Assembly (NCBI GenBank): GCA_016791325.1
Contig: JAEUMU010000092.1
Location: 1 to 6,638 of the forward strand
Direction: 5' to 3'
DNA: 6,638 nucleotides
Source of the DNA: Hyphomonadaceae bacterium
Lineage (GTDB): Bacteria; Pseudomonadota; Alphaproteobacteria; Caulobacterales; Aquidulcibacteraceae
The translations under genes were made by a program, and so were the position numbers. This document shows, piece after piece, positions 1-5,618 of the stretch. The stretch's first letter is position 1; the number at the start of each line of letters is the position of its first letter. Below the pieces are notes generated by a model. It made no database searches. It was not told the origin of the DNA and was given only the letters and a program-made list of their open reading frames with translations.

Positions 1-77
1 AGCACAATTTGCGCGCTCACTGCATCGAGCTTAGCGATAATATCCGCTGCTGTGTGGTGCTTCCATTTCTTGCGCAC
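1..77 (-). CDS. Partial OrfA-like helix-turn-helix protein, N-terminus only (runs off the left edge)
   Basis: Read on the minus strand, an open frame begins with GTG at 77-75 and stays open to base 1, giving about 25 residues starting MRKKWKHHTAADIIAKL. An in-frame stop at 95-93 bounds the frame upstream, so the start must be this GTG or the in-frame GTG at 86-84. The 77 start has a G-rich GGTGGGG stretch shortly before it. The pattern of a basic N-terminus followed by an 'xxIIAKLxxV' helix resembles the first helix of IS3/IS911-type OrfA proteins and of the two other small HTH proteins in this window (compare MPRKTYTPREVLQKLRKAEA in the next gene). The HTH proper would lie beyond the window. 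The assignment rests on a short fragment and is tentative. It may be intact or truncated outside. Confidence 0.55.
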   Translation of the reverse strand, partial: MRKKWKHHTAADIIAKLDAVSAQIV

Positions 78-199
78 CCGCCCCACCCGAGTTCAATTCA
101 ATTTCGCCATTCCGAAGAAATTGTATTGGAGCAGAATAAACCCGTCGAGGCGACGCAGCGATTTGGGGCAGAGCGGGAATCGGGGTCAACCCCCGGTTG
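78..199. other. Short intergenic gap between two minus-strand OrfA-like genes
   Basis: These 122 bp lie downstream of the stop of the 200-496 gene and upstream of the fragment starting at 77. They are too short for an OrfB transposase, and I see no DDE-type coding sequence or terminal inverted repeats. A small G-rich dyad (CGGGG, five bases, CCCCG) lies around 181-195, just past the stop of the 200-496 gene. It is not followed by a T-run on the minus strand, so it is only a weak terminator candidate. Confidence 0.5.
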
Positions 200-496
200 T
201 CAGCGCTTTGGTTGTTTTCGCGGCCGCTTGGAGGCGCGCGCGGCGGCTTCGCTCAATTGGGCGTCCAATTCGGCGATAGCGCGGCGAAGGCGCGCGTTCT
301 CCGCCTCAAGCATCTTGATGCGCCTAACGCCCGCCCCGGCTAGGTCGTCATAACGCTCACGCCACTGGCTCAATGTTGCTGGTGACACCCCGATAATTTT
401 GGCTACGTCCGTCGGGCTTGCGCCGGCGGCGCTAAGCGCCTCGGCCTTGCGCAGCTTCTGTAGAACTTCACGAGGTGTGTAGGTCTTGCGCGGCAT
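200..496 (-). CDS. Solo OrfA-like (IS3-type) helix-turn-helix protein with coiled coil
   Basis: This 98-residue protein is probably DNA-binding. Residues 1-22 are basic and helical. Residues about 27-47 form a helix-turn-helix ending in the 'GVSPATLSQWRERY' pattern (W45, Y49) typical of the IS3/IS911 OrfA HTH. Residues 56-86 are a heptad-rich coiled coil (KMLEAENARLRRAIAELDAQ) of the kind that dimerises OrfA, and the end is very basic (KRPRKQPKR). The frame is open upstream to 634, but I chose the ATG at 496 because GAAGGA lies 9 bases upstream and homology starts there, while the extra N-terminal residues look non-coding. No OrfB follows. The gene diverges from the T1SS ATPase gene, leaving a shared 227-bp regulatory region, so it may regulate that operon. 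This is an inference. It could equally be a relic of an insertion sequence. Confidence 0.82.
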   Translation of the reverse strand: MPRKTYTPREVLQKLRKAEALSAAGASPTDVAKIIGVSPATLSQWRERYDDLAGAGVRRIKMLEAENARLRRAIAELDAQLSEAAARASKRPRKQPKR

Positions 497-563
497 GCAC
501 GTGTGTCCTTCGCGGCAAGGATGCCACGTCTGACTTGATTCCGCCCAGTGAATTTGTGGCGCG

Positions 564-575
564 TTGCAATGCATA
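564..575 (+). promoter_or_regulatory. Candidate operator half: TTGCAATGCATA, repeated at 629-640
   Basis: TTGCAATGCATA here resembles TTGCAAGCATAT at 629-640: both are TTGCAA followed by GCATA, with one extra T in the first copy. They lie 65 bp apart in the divergent intergenic region between the HTH gene and the T1SS ATPase gene. Paired sites about six helical turns apart are compatible with a regulator binding both, but two short AT-containing words could also match by chance. Confidence 0.3.
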
Positions 576-600
576 CTGGGCTTCGTTTCATTTTCGCGAT

Positions 601-620
601 TTGGGTGCATTAGCTCCCAA
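601..620. promoter_or_regulatory. Near-perfect 20-bp dyad in the divergent promoter region
   Basis: The arms TTGGGTGC and GCTCCCAA flank the 4-base centre ATTA. Seven of the eight arm positions are complementary. The dyad lies about midway between the start of the OrfA-like gene (496) and the T1SS ATPase start (724). Its symmetry and AT centre fit an operator for a dimeric HTH regulator. A small RNA hairpin in the 5' leader of the ATPase transcript is the alternative. The binding protein is unknown; the adjacent HTH protein is an obvious candidate. Confidence 0.4.
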
Positions 621-626
621 TGCCTG

Positions 627-636
627 GCTTGCAAGC
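627..636. promoter_or_regulatory. Perfect 10-bp palindrome GCTTGCAAGC
   Basis: GCTTGCAAGC is exactly self-complementary. It begins six bases after the 601-620 dyad and overlaps the second TTGCAA...GCATA word (629-640). Its position in the shared promoter region suggests an operator, but no convincing -35/-10 pair could be placed around it. Confidence 0.3.
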
Positions 637-709
637 ATATGAGAGTCCCTCGCGGGGGCGGCTAATCGTTTTGGCCATTTGGGCCCGATTTCCCGCCTGA
701 TCACGCAGC

Positions 710-715
710 GAGGGG
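710..715 (+). promoter_or_regulatory. Ribosome binding site that decides the ATPase start
   Basis: GAGGGG ends 8 bases before the GTG at 724. No comparable purine-rich site precedes the alternative TTG at 679 in the same frame. This favours translation from GTG 724, giving 609 residues instead of 624. Confidence 0.55.
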
Positions 716-723
716 CCGGGGCC

Positions 724-2553
724 GTGACACTGGGCGCTAGATTGAAATTCTCCCTTTGGGAGAACTGGCGAGCGCTGACGGGCCGTTTTCAACCGAAGGC
801 GCCGGATGAGACCGTCACCGCGCCCGCCCACTCCGCAAAGTTTCTGGACGACGCGCGCAAGGGCGTCCGCGAGCACTTATTACTCGTTGTGCTGTTTAGC
901 GCCGCCATCAATGTTCTCTATCTGGCGCCCTCCCTGTTCATGCTGCAGGTGTACGACCGCGTTCTGCCCACAGGGGCCACGCTTACGCTTGTCTTTCTAG
1001 GACTTGTACTCATTGTCGCCATGGTGGTGATGGCGCGCCTCGAAGCGTTGCGCGGCCGGCTGCTCGCGCGGGCTTCGCTGCGGATCGAACGCCTTGGTGC
1101 GCGCGCGATCATGCAAGAGACGTTCTCGAGCAAGCAGCGCGGCGGACCGACGCCCGCGGGCATGCGCCAGCTGGATACGCTGCGCCAAGGGCTTACCAGC
1201 CCAGCCACAATCGGTTTGCTCGATCTGCCATGGACGCCGCTGTTCATCTTCATCTGTTTCGCGTTGCATTTTTGGATCGGCATGCTGGCGATCGGCGGCG
1301 CGGCGCTCATTCTTGGCATCGCCCTGCTGAATGAACGCGCTTCGCGTCGGTCGCTGAAAGAGATGACGGGCCAATCCAATCAGTTCTACGCCGCCCACGA
1401 TGGGGATTTGGCGGCGGCAGAGTCGCTGCGGGCGTTGGGGTCCGAGCCGGCCGTGCTCGAGCGCCGGCTCAGGCTGCGTGAAGAATACGCCAACACGCAA
1501 ACCGACGCGACCATGGTGAGCGCGGATTTCTCAGCGCTCACCAAGTCAGTGCGGTTGGCGTTGCAGTCTGCGGCGTTGGGCTTGGGCGCTTATCTCGCGG
1601 TCGAGAGGCAAATATCGGCGGGCGCAGTCATTGCAGCCTCCATCCTCACCGCGCGCGCCTACGCGCCCGTTGAGCAGATCGTTTCAGGCTGGCGCCAGGT
1701 CGCCATGGCGCACGGCGCCTGGGGCGCTCTGAGGGCGATGTTCGTCAACGCCGAAGCGCAGATCGAACGGACGCCGATGCCCATCCCTAAAGGGCGCATT
1801 CAAGTGGAGAATGTCAGCGGCGCGCCGCCGGGCGCAACAGCGCTTTCGGTCGCCAATGTCAGCTTCGCGGTCAATCCTGGCGAATTGATCGGGATCGTGG
1901 GGCCAAGCGGCGCTGGGAAAACAACGCTCGCGCGGTTGCTGGCGAACGCCACGCCACCCAAATTGGGCGCTGTGCGGATCGATGGCGCGCGTTACGCGGA
2001 CTGGGATCCATCTGCGCTTGCCCGTCACATCGGCTATTTGCCCCAACGCGTCGACCTCACAGACGGCACGGTGGCGGAAAACATCAGCCGCTTCGCCCGC
2101 GAGCGCGGCGAACAGGCCGATGAGATTGGCCCCAAGGTGGTGGCCGCAGCGCAATTGGCCGGCGCTCACGAAATGATCCTGGCGCTGCCGCAAGCTTATG
2201 AAACCAAGTTGGCTTCAGGCGGCAGCGGCATCTCACCGGGCCAAGCGCAACGCGTCGCCCTCGCGCGGGCGCTTTACGACAATCCTAAGATCATGGTGCT
2301 CGATGAGCCAAACGCCCACCTCGACAGCGATGGCGAGGTGGCGCTCATCCGCGCGCTGCAGGATTGCAAAGCGCGTGGCGTATCTTGCTTCATTGTCGCC
2401 CATCGCGCGGGTGTCCTCGGCATCGTCGATAAGGTTTTGGTCCTGAACCGGGGCCAATTGGTCGAGTTTGGCCCTCGTGAGAACGTTATGGCGTCGATCA
2501 CGGCGCGCGCGCCCTCACTTGGCGCGCGACCCGAGCGGGAGCTGCGGCCATGA
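724..2553 (+). CDS. Type I secretion system permease/ATPase (PrtD/HlyB family, no peptidase domain)
   Basis: This inner-membrane ABC exporter would energise one-step secretion of a protein from cytoplasm to outside, working with the two genes downstream. From the GTG start it has 609 residues, typical for PrtD-type proteins, and no N-terminal C39 peptidase domain. The transmembrane domain carries the family hallmark 'LFMLQVYDRVLPTG' (about 71-84) and further hydrophobic segments at about 52-70, 87-103 and 168-203. The nucleotide-binding domain has Walker A GPSGAGKTT (K399), a Q-loop at YLPQ (Q441), signature ISPGQAQR (503-510, a P in place of the usual G of LSGGQ), Walker B IMVLDEP (D527, E528), D-loop HLD (D534) and the H-loop histidine H560. 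The stop overlaps the next start (ATGA). The frame is open upstream to 643, so TTG 679 is a possible longer start, but it lacks a ribosome binding site. The substrate is unknown. Confidence 0.97.
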   Translation: MTLGARLKFSLWENWRALTGRFQPKAPDETVTAPAHSAKFLDDARKGVREHLLLVVLFSAAINVLYLAPSLFMLQVYDRVLPTGATLTLVFLGLVLIVAMVVMARLEALRGRLLARASLRIERLGARAIMQETFSSKQRGGPTPAGMRQLDTLRQGLTSPATIGLLDLPWTPLFIFICFALHFWIGMLAIGGAALILGIALLNERASRRSLKEMTGQSNQFYAAHDGDLAAAESLRALGSEPAVLERRLRLREEYANTQTDATMVSADFSALTKSVRLALQSAALGLGAYLAVERQISAGAVIAASILTARAYAPVEQIVSGWRQVAMAHGAWGALRAMFVNAEAQIERTPMPIPKGRIQVENVSGAPPGATALSVANVSFAVNPGELIGIVGPSGAGKTTLARLLANATPPKLGAVRIDGARYADWDPSALARHIGYLPQRVDLTDGTVAENISRFARERGEQADEIGPKVVAAAQLAGAHEMILALPQAYETKLASGGSGISPGQAQRVALARALYDNPKIMVLDEPNAHLDSDGEVALIRALQDCKARGVSCFIVAHRAGVLGIVDKVLVLNRGQLVEFGPRENVMASITARAPSLGARPERELRP

Positions 2554-3890
2554 CGAGCTCCAACGAGAAGCTCTCCCCGGCCTTTTCGGACGCGCCAAGC
2601 GCCGAAAAACGCAAGGGCCTGATGACGATCTTTCTCTTCTTCGGTGTGTTCGGCGCCTGGGCGGCTTTCGCACCCCTGGACGCCGGCGTGGTCGCCGCCG
2701 GACAGGTGAAGGTCTCGGGCAATCGTCAGGTTGTGCAACACCGCGACGGCGGCGTGATTTCCCGCGTGTCGGTGCGGGAAGGAGACGCAGTCCTCGAGGG
2801 CCAATTGCTGGTCGAGTTGTCCGACGTCGAACTCATCGCTCAGGAGCGGGCGTTGGCAAGCCAAGTCATTGAGCTTGAGGCGTCTCAGCAGCGCTTGTTG
2901 GCCGAAGGCGCTGGCCGCAGTGAATTGGAGCGTCCCACCTCTTGGGCCGGCTTGCCGCCTGAGCATCTACCCATGGCGGAGGCCGTGCTGACCCGCCAAC
3001 AAGCAGAGCTCACAGCGAGCAGCGCAGCAACGCAGGCCTCGGTTTCTGTGCTGAGCCAGCGCCAGCGCGCGGTACACGCCCGCATCGCAGGGTATCGGGA
3101 AGAGATGGCCGCGCTCGAAGAACAAACGCGGCTGATTTCCGAGGAACTGGCGGGATTGCGCGAGCTGGAGGCCGAAGGCTTCGCCTCTACCTCGCGGGTG
3201 CGCGCCGTCGAGCGCACGCAGGCCGAGCTGAGCGGGCGGCGCGCCGAGATCGCGGCCCTGGTGGCGCAATCGCGCGAGTCCGCCAGCGAGACCAGCCTGC
3301 AATCCATCTCCGTTCGCCGCGATCGCGCCAGCCAGATCGCCGAAGAACTGCGCCTGACGGACCAGCGCCTAAGCGAGTTGCTGCCTCGCCTGCAGGCCAC
3401 CCGTCTGCAGCTCGAATCAACACGCGTGCGCGCGCCCGTCACCGGGCGCATTGTCGGCATGGCCACGCTTAATGTAGGGGCCGTCCTCAGCCCAGGAGAA
3501 CGTATTCTTGAACTTGTGCCTGATGAGCGCGGCCTAATCGTTGAGGTTCGGGTGCGCCCAATGGACGCCGACAACGTCGAACCCGGCCAACGCACCATCG
3601 TGCGGTTCTCCGCTTTTGAGGGGCGGCAAATGCCGTTCGCGAATGGCGCAGTGGAACGCATCTCCGCCGACCGCTTCGAAGATGAACGAACTGGCGAGCC
3701 GTATTTCGTTGCAGACGTTCGCGTGTCCCCGGAGGAGATGGACCGCCTTGGAGCCGCAGCAGGAGCTGCGATCCCGCTTTCCCCTGGCCTGCCGGTTGAG
3801 GTTGTGATCCCGCTGCGTCAGCGCACGGCGCTGCAATACGCCACCGAGCCACTCACTCAATCCATCTGGCGTTCGTTCCGGCAGCACTGA
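2550..3890 (+). CDS. HlyD-family T1SS periplasmic adaptor (membrane fusion protein)
   Basis: The 446-residue protein would link the ABC exporter to the TolC channel across the periplasm. It has a short cytoplasmic N-terminus, one transmembrane helix at about 24-41 (MTIFLFFGVFGAWAAFAPLD region), the first lipoyl-like half with 'VVQHRDGGVISRVSVREGD' (61-79), and a long helical coiled-coil hairpin (about 93-290) rich in Glu, Ala, Arg and Gln. The returning lipoyl half begins at 'TRVRAPVTGRIVG' (from T291), followed by a beta-barrel region. The C-terminal 'GLPVEVVIPLRQRTALQY' (from 413) and 'PLTQSIWRSFRQ' are the standard ending of T1SS HlyD proteins. The ATG overlaps the ATPase stop by four bases and has GGGAG 8 bases upstream, so the two genes are translationally coupled. 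The length is normal and nothing is missing. Confidence 0.98.
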   Translation: MTSSNEKLSPAFSDAPSAEKRKGLMTIFLFFGVFGAWAAFAPLDAGVVAAGQVKVSGNRQVVQHRDGGVISRVSVREGDAVLEGQLLVELSDVELIAQERALASQVIELEASQQRLLAEGAGRSELERPTSWAGLPPEHLPMAEAVLTRQQAELTASSAATQASVSVLSQRQRAVHARIAGYREEMAALEEQTRLISEELAGLRELEAEGFASTSRVRAVERTQAELSGRRAEIAALVAQSRESASETSLQSISVRRDRASQIAEELRLTDQRLSELLPRLQATRLQLESTRVRAPVTGRIVGMATLNVGAVLSPGERILELVPDERGLIVEVRVRPMDADNVEPGQRTIVRFSAFEGRQMPFANGAVERISADRFEDERTGEPYFVADVRVSPEEMDRLGAAAGAAIPLSPGLPVEVVIPLRQRTALQYATEPLTQSIWRSFRQH

Positions 3891-3897
3891 GAGACCG

Positions 3898-5196
3898 ATG
3901 CAATCTTCCCTTTTGGCCTCCATAGCGCTCATCTGCACTCTTTGGTCGGGGGCCGCCAGCGCGCAGACGCTGGAGGAGGCAATTGAGAACGCTCTGCGCG
4001 CGAACCCGGAGCTAGGCATCGCACGCGCCCAGGCGCAAGCGGCGCGTGAGGCCGTGCCGCTGGCTCTATCGCAGTCTCTGCCCCAGGTGTCACTGAACAT
4101 CAGCGCTCTTGAGCAAGGCAGCAGCGAGCCAAACGCAGGCTATGTGCGCAACGCCCCTCAATACTGGAGCACATCGCTCACCACCTCGACTCTGCTTTTC
4201 AGCTCCGGCTCCGCCAGCGCCTCGCGCCGGCGCGCGCGTGGGGAGCTTGAATCCGCCCTGGCGGCGCTGGACGAACAAACGCAGCGCACCGTCCTCGAGG
4301 TTACTGCAGTTTACGCCGGCGTCATCGCCGCGCGCGCTAATCACACAGCGCGCGAACAGAACCGCGACAATCTTGCTCACCAACTGCGTTATGTCAGTGC
4401 AAACGTTCAGCGTGGCTTTCTGACCCAGACCGACTTGGCCATGGCGCGCGCCAGCGCAGAAGAAGCCGTTGCGGCGCTGGCGCTGGCTGATCTGGAACTC
4501 ATGCAGGCGGTGCAGGCCTATGAACGCGTCGTCGGCGCCCCGCCGGGCGAGCTGACCGCACCGGGCGAACTGGGTTCTCTGCCGGGGGAATTGGGGCTTG
4601 CGCTGGCGAGGGCACAGGAGAACAACCCGACGATCCATCGCGCCATAGCTGCACTGCGCGTAACCGAAGCGGACGTCGATAGTGCGGCCGCCCAGGGCCG
4701 CGCCCGCGTGACCCTGGAGACGTCCACCGCATTTCATGAAACACTGAACGAGAGCAACATCCGCGATAGCGATGAGGATTCCATCGCGTTGCGCCTGTCC
4801 GTGCCGATTTATTCAGGCGGCGCAAATGCCGCCCGCACGGCGCGGCAGCGCGCACTGCGGGCCGCCGCGCGCCTTGACGTTGATCGTGCGCAGCTGGAAG
4901 TACGCGAGCGGGTTACTGTCGCGTGGACGAGGGTTATCAGCACGCGCGCCGCGCTCACGGCCTCGCGGGCGCGCATTGAGGCGGCAGAGTTGGCCCAACG
5001 GGGCATTCGCCGCGAGCAGCAGGCAGGCCTGCGATCGACGCTGGATGTCTTGCTGCAAGAGGAAACGCTCCTGCAAGCTCGCACCGCCTTAGCGCGCGCC
5101 GAGCGAGACCATGTCGTCGCGCAACGCGAACTTGCCGCCAGCGTCGGTATTCTTGGCGATGAAATCGTTACGGGGCAGACGCCGCCAGCTGAATAA
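3898..5196 (+). CDS. TolC-family outer membrane channel protein of the T1SS
   Basis: This 432-residue protein would be the trimeric outer-membrane exit duct. Residues 1-22 are a Sec signal peptide (hydrophobic LLASIALICTLW, cleavage probably at ASA|QT, 22/23). The mature part shows the internal duplication typical of TolC: LEEAIENALRANPELGIARAQ near the start and LGLALARAQENNPTIHRAI from about 233 begin equivalent helices. Beta-strand segments occur near 64-105 and 271-307. The C-terminal 'AGLRSTLDVLLQEETLLQAR' (about 376-395) and the closing 'AASVGIL' are family signatures. The linker between the halves holds three PGEL repeats (216-232). The start lies 7 bases after the hlyD-like stop, with a GAGAG ribosome binding site spanning that stop. 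It closes the operon; no plus-strand gene with good evidence follows. Confidence 0.97.
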   Translation: MQSSLLASIALICTLWSGAASAQTLEEAIENALRANPELGIARAQAQAAREAVPLALSQSLPQVSLNISALEQGSSEPNAGYVRNAPQYWSTSLTTSTLLFSSGSASASRRRARGELESALAALDEQTQRTVLEVTAVYAGVIAARANHTAREQNRDNLAHQLRYVSANVQRGFLTQTDLAMARASAEEAVAALALADLELMQAVQAYERVVGAPPGELTAPGELGSLPGELGLALARAQENNPTIHRAIAALRVTEADVDSAAAQGRARVTLETSTAFHETLNESNIRDSDEDSIALRLSVPIYSGGANAARTARQRALRAAARLDVDRAQLEVRERVTVAWTRVISTRAALTASRARIEAAELAQRGIRREQQAGLRSTLDVLLQEETLLQARTALARAERDHVVAQRELAASVGILGDEIVTGQTPPAE

Positions 5197-5228
5197 TGCA
5201 CGCCACGACGAGCCACCAGGATGCGGCA

Positions 5229-5247
5229 GAAAAGCCCGCCGCGGCGG
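5229..5247 (-). terminator. Weak terminator-like dyad between convergent genes
   Basis: CCGCCGCGGCGG (5236-5247) is a perfect 12-bp palindrome. On the minus strand it is followed by GGCTTTTC. It lies about 50 bp past the stop of the 5299-5553 gene and 40 bp past the tolC stop, where a terminator would be expected. A true hairpin would have only about four base pairs with a four-base loop and a T-run of four, so this is a weak candidate for the minus-strand transcript and has no T-run on the plus strand. Confidence 0.25.
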
Positions 5248-5298
5248 CGTGGCCGATGAACCATGCTGACGGAGGCCGCCTGCGCACCATCACTTCGC

Positions 5299-5553
5299 CT
5301 AAAGCGCCGCTACCCGCTGGCGTGCGCGCAGTTCCACGAGGCGCCGGCGGAGTGTTCGGTTCTTGCGCGCCAACAGACGGGAGCGCTCAATCTCACGCGC
5401 GCTAAGCCCGCCATAGCTCTCGCACCACAGCCGCAACGTGGCCGCCGGGATTCCGGCTTCAACTGCCGCCTCATCCATCGTGGCCCCGCCAATAACTCGC
5501 TCAGTCGCCCGCGCCACGTGCCCGGCGATGACGGAAGACGATTTCTTCGCCAT
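5299..5553 (-). CDS. Second solo OrfA-like helix-turn-helix protein
   Basis: This is an 84-residue, very basic protein. Residues about 24-46 form a helix-turn-helix with 'AGIPAATLRLWCESYGGL' (33-50). The TL..W...YGGL pattern matches IS3-type OrfA proteins and parallels 'GVSPATLSQWRERYDDL' in the gene at 200-496. Residues 53-80 are a short arginine-rich helical segment (SRLLARKNRTLRRRLVELRA), the counterpart of the OrfA coiled coil. The ATG at 5553 has a strong AAAGGGGG ribosome binding site just upstream. No OrfB is present: the gene converges on tolC with about 100 bp between the stops. It lies 65 bp downstream of the histidine kinase on the same strand and could be co-transcribed with it or driven from the direct repeat at 5600-5617. 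Function as a regulator is inferred; an IS remnant is the alternative. Confidence 0.78.
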   Translation of the reverse strand: MAKKSSSVIAGHVARATERVIGGATMDEAAVEAGIPAATLRLWCESYGGLSAREIERSRLLARKNRTLRRRLVELRARQRVAAL

Positions 5554-5599
5554 GACGCCCCCTTTGCAGAGAGCCTATGGCCGCGTTCATTACGGGCAG

Positions 5600-5617
5600 A
5601 TGACAAATAGCTGACAG
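5600..5617 (-). promoter_or_regulatory. Pho box-like direct repeat (candidate OmpR/PhoB-family response regulator site)
   Basis: On the minus strand the site reads CTGTCAG-CTAT-TTGTCAT: two heptamers repeating with an 11-bp period around a mostly A/T 4-base linker. The known Pho box consensus is two CTGTCAT heptamers with an A/T-rich 4-base linker. Twelve of the 14 heptamer positions agree. It begins just past the kinase stop and ends 46 bases before the start of the small HTH gene. A possible -10 (CGTAAT, or the overlapping TAATGA) follows 5-7 bases after the repeat, somewhat closer than in classic Pho promoters. The architecture is visible; PhoB binding itself is inferred, and another OmpR-family regulator could use the site. 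Confidence 0.45.
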
Positions 5618-5618
5618 A

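Noticed and set aside
181..195. CGGGG-TCAAC-CCCCG dyad as a Rho-independent terminator
   Set aside because: The stem is only five pairs and no T-run follows on either strand.
9..353. A 114-codon plus-strand frame over the left end
   Set aside because: It runs antisense through the OrfA-like gene at 200-496 and the fragment at 1-77, has no ribosome binding site or domain pattern, and reflects the high G+C content.
497..634. N-terminal extension of the 200-496 gene to ATG 634
   Set aside because: The extra 46 residues (His, Trp, Cys and Pro rich) match nothing in the OrfA family. The ATG at 496 has a good ribosome binding site, and the extension would cover the dyad-rich regulatory DNA.
620..700. 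A 26-codon plus-strand micro-ORF (MPGLQAYES...) upstream of the ATPase
   Set aside because: There is no Shine-Dalgarno sequence, no coupling to the next start, and the region is better explained as promoter and leader. A leader peptide cannot be excluded but has no support.
5196..5405. A 69-codon plus-strand frame starting in a TAATG overlap with the tolC-like stop
   Set aside because: It has no good ribosome binding site, low-complexity composition (Ala, Gly, Pro and Arg rich), no recognisable motif, and overlaps the better supported HTH gene on the other strand.
200..5553. The T1SS operon as cargo of a composite transposon with OrfA genes at each end
   Set aside because: The flanking HTH genes are clearly different in sequence, face the same way, lack OrfB, and I see no terminal inverted repeats or target-site duplications.
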